DNA from: Mesenet sp031546805
GTDB taxonomy: Bacteria; Pseudomonadota; Alphaproteobacteria; Rickettsiales; Anaplasmataceae
DNA length: 9,673 nt
Assembly: GCA_031546805.1 (NCBI GenBank)
Contig: JAVBJW010000050.1
Coordinates: 1-9,673 of the forward strand
Direction: 5' to 3'
Positions 5,231-9,673 of the stretch are shown here, piece by piece. The translations under genes were made by a program, and so were the position numbers. Positions within the stretch are counted from its first letter, which is position 1, and the number at the start of each line of letters is the position of its first letter. The notes beneath the pieces were generated by a model. It searched no databases, was not told the origin of the DNA, and saw only the letters and a list, made by a program, of their open reading frames with translations.

Positions 5231-6964
5231 TTATAGATAGAATTCATCACTATCTGAATCTTGCAATACAGCATAATTGCCTTTCCTGAATCTACGTTTT
5301 AAAGATGTAATGGTATTTTCACCCATACCGCTTAAACTTAATGCTGCTGCACCTAATTGCAGACCAACTTCAAAAGTTTCTGGAACTATTTTACTAACCC
5401 CGAGGTTTTTATATACTTCTGAATTACTTAAATCAGGTAGTCGTATAATGATATTTAAATTTTGAAATTTTGCTGCAGCTAAAGAGACAATCTTTTTTAT
5501 TGTAACTTCGTTTCTTATTGAGATGATAAGAGTTTGAGCTCTCTCAATACCAATGGATTGAAGTGTTTCAAGCTTTGTTACATCACCAAGATATATGGGA
5601 AATCCTTCATTTTTTCCCTCTCTTACTACTTGTGACTGAATGTCTATAATAACATAGCTTAAATGTTCAGTCGTTAGCATCTTTGTTACCATGCGCCCAG
5701 TTTTACCAAAACCAGCAACTATCACATGATTGTCTAGATCTTGAGTGTCCATAATTAATTCTTCATTGTCTAAAGTAATCTTCTTCTCATCACTTAAAAT
5801 ATTAGCTATCCAGTCCCCTAAATTAGATAGAAGAGGTGTAAACGCCATGGTAACTGTAGTAAGCATCATCAACGTTTGTGCAATATTACTTGGTAAAACA
5901 TTAAGTTCACCTGCTAAACCAAATAATATAAATGCAAATTCTCCACCTTGAGATAATAACAATCCAGCTTGTATTGCAGAGGCTACTTGAAAGCCAAAAA
6001 ACCTACATAATACATATATTATAGACGCTTTTAAAGCTATTAGACTAACAGATAAAAGTATAATTAGTGGTAGCTGACTGAGTAATAATTTAATATCTAT
6101 TGACATACCTACAGTCATAAAAAACAAACCAAGAAATAAATCCTTAAATGGCAATATTGTTTGTTCTACTTCATATCTGTATTCTGTTTCTGCAACAAGT
6201 AATCCAGATACAAAAGCTCCCAAAGCCATTGACAAATTAAATTTTTCAGTAATAAAAGCTGCTCCTAGAACAATCAAAAGAGTTGTTGCCATAAATATTT
6301 CACTATTTTTCATGGCTGCTATTACAGCAAACAAAGGTCTAAGGAGTAATCTTCCGGTTATAAATATTAAAACCAATGCAATAGCTGCTTTTACTAGAGC
6401 ATATATCAATGGCTCAATCAAACTTTTATCAGAATTTTCAGCAAGTAAGGGTAGTAGTACTATAAGTGGTACTACAGCGAAATCTTGTAATAAAAGAATA
6501 GCTATTGATAGTCTTCCAACTTGAGTTGCTTGATATCCTTTTTCTTGCAGCACTTGCAAAACTATTGCTGTTGATGATAACGCAAGTGCACCTCCAATCA
6601 CCACTGCGGTATTAGAATCTATGCCAAAAGCGCGAGCAAGGCCCCATATTGATACAGTTGTCACTATTACCTGCAGAGAACCAAAACCAAAAACATGTAT
6701 GCGCATAGCAATTAGTCGTTCGAAAGTGAGCTCTAACCCAATAACAAATAACAAAAATACTACACCAAACTCCGCAAAATTATCTACTACACCTGGTGCA
6801 TGCATTAAATTAAGGCCATGAGAGCTAATTACTGCTCCAGCAACAAAATACCCCAGCACTGGACTAATACGCATCTTCCAAAATGCTATAACAATAAATA
6901 CAGCTGCTGAAAGTAAGATGATTATATCCAGCAAATGCTCTGTTACACTATTATGCATATCCAA
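5231..6964 (-). CDS. KefB/KefC-type monovalent cation:proton antiporter (CPA2) with TrkA-N domain
   Basis: The 577-residue inner-membrane protein has about a dozen hydrophobic segments of the Na/H exchanger fold in residues 10-385, with CPA2 marks LLFVIGLELTFERL, GGALALSSTAIVLQVLQEKG and SQGGEFAFILFG. A cytosolic Rossmann-type regulatory (TrkA-N/RCK) domain follows from about 409, with the nucleotide-binding motif GFGKTG at 418-423. Size and order match KefB/KefC (about 600-620 residues), which exchange K+ for H+ under electrophile or redox stress in enterobacteria. Glutathione gating is not shown here, so the substrate is left open. The start is probably TTG 6964-6962, immediately after the TAG of the thioredoxin-fold gene, with GGA eight bases before it in that gene's end. 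ATG 6958-6956 two codons later is an alternative. The join implies translational coupling. Confidence 0.88.
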   Translation of the reverse strand: MDMHNSVTEHLLDIIILLSAAVFIVIAFWKMRISPVLGYFVAGAVISSHGLNLMHAPGVVDNFAEFGVVFLLFVIGLELTFERLIAMRIHVFGFGSLQVIVTTVSIWGLARAFGIDSNTAVVIGGALALSSTAIVLQVLQEKGYQATQVGRLSIAILLLQDFAVVPLIVLLPLLAENSDKSLIEPLIYALVKAAIALVLIFITGRLLLRPLFAVIAAMKNSEIFMATTLLIVLGAAFITEKFNLSMALGAFVSGLLVAETEYRYEVEQTILPFKDLFLGLFFMTVGMSIDIKLLLSQLPLIILLSVSLIALKASIIYVLCRFFGFQVASAIQAGLLLSQGGEFAFILFGLAGELNVLPSNIAQTLMMLTTVTMAFTPLLSNLGDWIANILSDEKKITLDNEELIMDTQDLDNHVIVAGFGKTGRMVTKMLTTEHLSYVIIDIQSQVVREGKNEGFPIYLGDVTKLETLQSIGIERAQTLIISIRNEVTIKKIVSLAAAKFQNLNIIIRLPDLSNSEVYKNLGVSKIVPETFEVGLQLGAAALSLSGMGENTITSLKRRFRKGNYAVLQDSDSDEFYL

Positions 6965-7525
6965 CTAAGTTTTCCATTTGATTGAACATCCTATGCTTGA
7001 TTTTTGTTTCTCTGGAGGCTTTCCAGTTGCTGTTATATATAGCATAGCATTAAATAAATCACGATCTTTTTGTGCATTGTCAGTTATGCTGATGCCTGAT
7101 TTATCAAAACACCCACGATAACACAGTTTTAGTTCTGAATTAAAGCCAAAAAAGTCAGGTGTGCAAACAGCATCATATTTTCTTGCAATTTCTTGAGTAC
7201 TATCAATCAAATATGGAAAGTTGAATTTATACTTTTTTGCAAATAAAACCATATTTTCATAGGAATCTTCAGGATATGCTTCAGTATCATTAGGCATAAT
7301 TGCAACAGCACCAACATTGTGCTTTTCCTTTAGCTCATCAATATCATATACTAACCTGCTGATGATTGCTTTTACATAAGGACAATGGTTACATATAAAC
7401 ATTACAATCAAACCTTTGAAGCTACGAAAATAATTTAAACTATAATACTTCCCATCAACTCCCAATAAGTTAAAATCTTGAGCTGAAAAATTTGTATCTA
7501 AATCTGGTGTGTTCAAAGCAACCAC
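6965..7525 (-). CDS. Thioredoxin-fold redoxin family protein
   Basis: The 186-residue protein has an AhpC/TSA-redoxin-like thioredoxin fold. The active-site stretch MFICNHCPYVKAI contains a CxxC-type pair, C45-N-H-C48, a NHCPYVKA signature typical of a peroxiredoxin-like/thioredoxin subfamily. The region CTPDFF (121-126) supplies the expected cis-proline, and the C-terminus has GCSIKWK, also common in this subfamily. No signal peptide is seen, so it is likely cytosolic; substrate and reductant are unknown. The start is GTG 7525-7523, preceded by a G-rich ribosome site TAGGGG about seven bases upstream. The antiporter gene follows with no gap, so the pair is one operon and a redox-homeostasis link is plausible but unproven. 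Confidence 0.85.
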   Translation of the reverse strand: MVALNTPDLDTNFSAQDFNLLGVDGKYYSLNYFRSFKGLIVMFICNHCPYVKAIISRLVYDIDELKEKHNVGAVAIMPNDTEAYPEDSYENMVLFAKKYKFNFPYLIDSTQEIARKYDAVCTPDFFGFNSELKLCYRGCFDKSGISITDNAQKDRDLFNAMLYITATGKPPEKQKSSIGCSIKWKT

Positions 7526-7688
7526 AAAGGACCCCTATGGATAAAATAGAGTTTAAATCTTGCCAAATTCATGGCTAAGTGTCAAATAATTTATCCCAAT
7601 TTAAATTAAATATAGTGGTAAAATTTCCTTATTTATTCTATATAGTATAAGATCAATTGACATAGTATTAAATATATTTGAGTTTTTA
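7526..7688. promoter_or_regulatory. Divergent promoter region between the thioredoxin-fold gene and tmk
   Basis: This A/T-rich 163-base gap must carry starts for both directions. On the minus strand an exact TTGACA (7585-7580) faces the thioredoxin-fold gene, but no good -10 box follows at 16-18 bases. On the plus strand an exact TTGACA (7657-7662) lies only 26 bases before the tmk ATG, too close for a normal -10 box, while TATAGT/TATAAG lies just upstream at 7641-7650. I cannot choose a start for either gene. Confidence 0.3.
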
Positions 7689-8315
7689 ATGTTTTTAACT
7701 ATTGAAGGTATAGACGGGTCTGGCAAAACTACCCAAGCAGCTTTGCTTGCTAATTATTTGCGATCCATATATGGAGAAGAAAATGTAATATTAACTCGAG
7801 AGCCAGGAGGAACTGAGTTCACAGAATCTATTAGAGAGTTATTATTAAAGAATAACCAGATTGATCGTATTGCTGAACTTTTGTTACTCATGTCAATGCG
7901 CAAAGAGCATGTAGAAAAATTAATACGCCCAGCACTTAAAGCAAAAAAAATTGTCATTTGCGATCGCTTTACTCATTCAACAATTGCTTATCAAGGATAT
8001 GGATATGGCATTGCTATTAAAATCATTGAAGAGCTACATAAAATAGCAAAGATCCCATACCCTGACATAACATTTATCCTTGACGTTGAAATAAGTGTTG
8101 GGCTTAAGCGTACAACCCATAAAAACAAATATGAAAAAATGGGAATAGATTTTTATAGTAGAGTAAAAGATGGCTTTTATGATATTGCTAAAAATGACCC
8201 AAGCCATTGCCACATTATCACTGCAAGTAGCAATAAATCAAAAGACTCAAGTCATAATAAAATACTAATCATCATCAAAGAAAAATTAGAAATGATAAAC
8301 CATGCCAACCTCTAA
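7689..8315 (+). CDS. tmk: Thymidylate kinase (dTMP kinase)
   Basis: The 208-residue cytosolic enzyme phosphorylates dTMP to dTDP with ATP, essential for dTTP supply. It has the P-loop GIDGSGKT (7-14), the dTMP-binding REPGGT (37-42), the DRFTHSTIAYQGYG block (92-105) and FILDVE before the lid. The lid region (about 141-156, RTTHKNKYEKMGIDFY) is lysine-rich rather than arginine-rich, but the following FYSRVKDGFYDIA fits the family. Length is normal. The ATG start has only a weak ribosome site. The last ten codons overlap the convergent outer-membrane protein gene, so the two transcripts must overlap at their 3' ends and no terminator is visible. Confidence 0.95.
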   Translation: MFLTIEGIDGSGKTTQAALLANYLRSIYGEENVILTREPGGTEFTESIRELLLKNNQIDRIAELLLLMSMRKEHVEKLIRPALKAKKIVICDRFTHSTIAYQGYGYGIAIKIIEELHKIAKIPYPDITFILDVEISVGLKRTTHKNKYEKMGIDFYSRVKDGFYDIAKNDPSHCHIITASSNKSKDSSHNKILIIIKEKLEMINHANL

Positions 8316-9290
8316 ACCATAAATGCCAAACCTGTGGGTGACAGTTGCTGTGGTTGATTCAACACGAGTAGTGTAATTATAATTGTAGTTCCGGTGGAAT
8401 TGACCATTAACTATGATATTATTTAAGGCTCCCGCATCACCAGCTGGAATTTTAGTTGTTGGTAAGATGCCGCTAAACTCATCATTAAAGATACCGAAGT
8501 AACGCAAACTAGCAAATATTTGAGCTTTTTCAGTGAGTGCATATTGTGCCCCAAGCTTTAGTTGATAAGCGGGAGCATAGCTGCTTTTTCCTAAAAATTT
8601 GGCTTTAGTAAACCCTAAACCACCACTAATGTATGGAGCAAGATACTGATTTATACTTAAGTCATAATATACATTCATCAGCATAGCTCGATTGTTAAAG
8701 TCTTTATTTTTTATTTTGAACGCAGCTTTTTCATCAGTAAAATTAAGTGACACATGATTAACGACGCTAAAGCCTTGTTGTGGAAGGCCCCATAGAGCTG
8801 GCTGTTGTACCACTTGTTGTGTTGTTGATTGTAATGCGCAAGAAGAGCTATCAGCAGTTTTCCACTTTGAATCACAATTCGTTCCAACTGCAGCTGTGCT
8901 ACTTCGGACAAGTTCTACATATCCAGCTTTCTTTTTGTCTCCATGTTCTTCATCATATAAATTAAGCTGAGAGTATAAACCCTCAAGTTCTATTCTAGAT
9001 GGGAAGAAAAATGGTAATTAGAAGGCATCTAATGAATAGCCAATTGCGCCGCCACCAGCAAGGCCTGGGGTGTATTTAGGGTGATAACCTTCTACGAATT
9101 CTTCATCTGAATTAAAACTAAAGACCCCTTCTGTTACGTTACCTGCCTCTTCCTGCCCAGAAAAATCTTTCATTACATTTCCAAATGCACCAAAATAGCT
9201 ACCTTTAACGTAGAAAAAGTTGTTTTCAGCACAATGCGCAGATGAGCAAAAAAGTAAAATTATAAGTGCATATATCTTTTTACTTAACAT
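8286..9290 (-). pseudogene. P44/Msp2/OMP-1-family outer-membrane protein gene with one internal stop
   Basis: A single minus-strand frame of 335 codons is interrupted only by TAA at 9020-9018 (codon 91). The first part has a signal peptide, MLSKKIYALIILLFCSSAHC, then ENNFFYVKGSYFGAFGNVM and GYSLDAF. After the stop the frame continues RIELEGLYSQLNL, and later MLMNVYYDLSINQYLAPYIS, KLGAQYALTEKAQIFASLRY and a C-terminal GLEVGMVYHF ending in Phe, as outer-membrane beta-barrels do. These features fit the Anaplasmataceae surface antigens (Surface_Ag_2), normally about 280-400 residues. Eight codons (9020-8997) seem to be added between DAF and RIELEG, and they contain the stop. I chose ATG 9290 because it starts the signal peptide and has GGA seven bases upstream; ATG 9302 is an alternative. 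As it stands, translation would give a 90-residue secreted fragment. Stop readthrough or a sequencing error cannot be excluded. Confidence 0.75.
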
Positions 9291-9318
9291 AGTAATATCC
9301 ATCTTTAAATTATAGAAT

Positions 9319-9349
9319 ATTATCGTTACAGTAAAAATATATGTGTCAA
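9319..9349 (-). promoter_or_regulatory. Promoter candidate for the outer-membrane protein gene
   Basis: On the minus strand an exact TTGACA (9349-9344) is followed after 19 bases by GATAAT (9324-9319), which would start transcription about 22 bases before ATG 9290. A perfect TATAAT also occurs at 9314-9309 but is too close to the start codon. The gap to the right (about 9350-9440) is A/T-rich and shows nothing else I can support. Confidence 0.4.
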
Positions 9350-9442
9350 GAATTTTTAGCGTGAAAAGCGTAAAAATTGAAATATTTAAAATTAATTCAA
9401 TTTTAAAGACATGCTTATCGCAAAATACCAACTCTTTTAAAA

Positions 9443-9673
9443 TGAAGACTTCATAATACAGAAGAGTTTAAAAAGACAATGAAAAAGTCAAGTTCAAGTA
9501 GCAAAAAGACAAACATCCAAGAAAGATATTAAAGATTCTAGCAGATGTCACGGATACAGCGGCCAGAAGATAGCAAAAAACGGAATATTCAGGAAAAAAG
9601 AAACTATAAAAACTGAAATTGTTATTGAGGAGAATGGAAAGATTTTGTCGGTTTCAAAGTCACATAGAGGTAG
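9443..9673 (+). pseudogene. IS5-type DDE transposase remnant (frame-broken, cut by window edge)
   Basis: Plus-strand pieces in different frames line up with the catalytic region of IS5/IS1031-type transposases. One frame gives KHPRKILKILADVTDTAARR, then TAG at 9571-9573, then QKTEYSGKKK. A second frame, from 9600 to the window end, gives ETIKTEIVIEENGKILSV and SKSHRG. The family pattern is 'DaTe..i.RPk....yYSGKKKrHtiKteivv...GkIl.vs.s..G'. So there is at least one nonsense codon and one frameshift near 9600, and an earlier TAG at 9499-9501 in the first frame. The left boundary is uncertain and no terminal repeat was recognised. It cannot encode an active enzyme as read. Confidence 0.6.

Noticed and set aside
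7657..7662. Exact TTGACA as the tmk -35 box
   Set aside because: The start codon is only 26 bases downstream and no -10 box fits at a normal distance.
8711..8965. Small ORFs on both strands opposite or inside the middle of the surface antigen gene
   Set aside because: They are out of frame with the antigen reading frame, which continues through this stretch with family-like sequence.
9291..9431. N-terminal extension of the surface antigen frame to an ATG at 9431
   Set aside because: The extension would put about 47 residues before a clear signal peptide and would run through the promoter-like region; the start at 9290 fits better.
1..9673. CRISPR array, tRNA, rRNA, toxin-antitoxin pair, phage module or riboswitch
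   Set aside because: No spaced direct repeats, tRNA cloverleaf, rRNA-like sequence or recognisable defence gene was seen on either strand; the intergenic stretches are short and A/T-rich.

Overview
The window is AT-rich bacterial DNA, most likely from an obligate intracellular alphaproteobacterium of the order Rickettsiales, family Anaplasmataceae (the group of Wolbachia, Ehrlichia, Anaplasma, Neoehrlichia and relatives). The grounds are a P44/Msp2/OMP-1-like surface antigen gene, two ankyrin-repeat genes, a short cysteine-free ribosomal protein L33, very A/T-rich intergenic DNA, frequent TTG/GTG starts, and decayed transposase remnants at both edges. The genus cannot be fixed from sequence reading alone.

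Layout, left to right. Positions 1-150 (minus) hold a frame-broken remnant that reads like the N-terminal part of an IS256/mutator-type transposase. Next to it, a 39-codon ORF overlaps the end of a mannose-1-phosphate guanylyltransferase / mannose-6-phosphate isomerase gene (manC type, minus). Then come dprA (minus), a 75-residue cysteine-containing protein of unknown function (minus, with its own promoter and a strong hairpin after it), a 336-residue ankyrin protein with a C-terminal membrane segment (minus), and a second, short ankyrin gene whose 5' end looks frameshifted (minus). Divergent from this is rpmG (L33, plus). A two-gene unit follows on the minus strand: a thioredoxin-fold protein, then a KefB/KefC-like cation:proton antiporter starting directly after its stop codon. 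The thymidylate kinase gene tmk (plus) is divergent from that unit and overlaps, tail to tail, a P44/Msp2-like outer-membrane protein gene (minus) that has one internal TAA. The right edge (about 9443-9673, plus) is a multiply broken IS5-type DDE transposase.

The genes do not form one pathway. Housekeeping functions (rpmG, tmk, dprA), redox/ion homeostasis (thioredoxin-fold protein plus antiporter) and nucleotide-sugar synthesis are interleaved with host-interaction candidates (two ankyrin proteins, the surface antigen). Three loci look damaged: the short ankyrin gene, the surface antigen and both transposases. This fits a reductive genome that has carried mobile elements. I found no CRISPR array, tRNA, rRNA, phage module or convincing undescribed system. 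The items most worth a second look are the interrupted surface antigen, the frameshifted ankyrin gene, the membrane-anchored ankyrin protein and the orphan cysteine-containing small protein.
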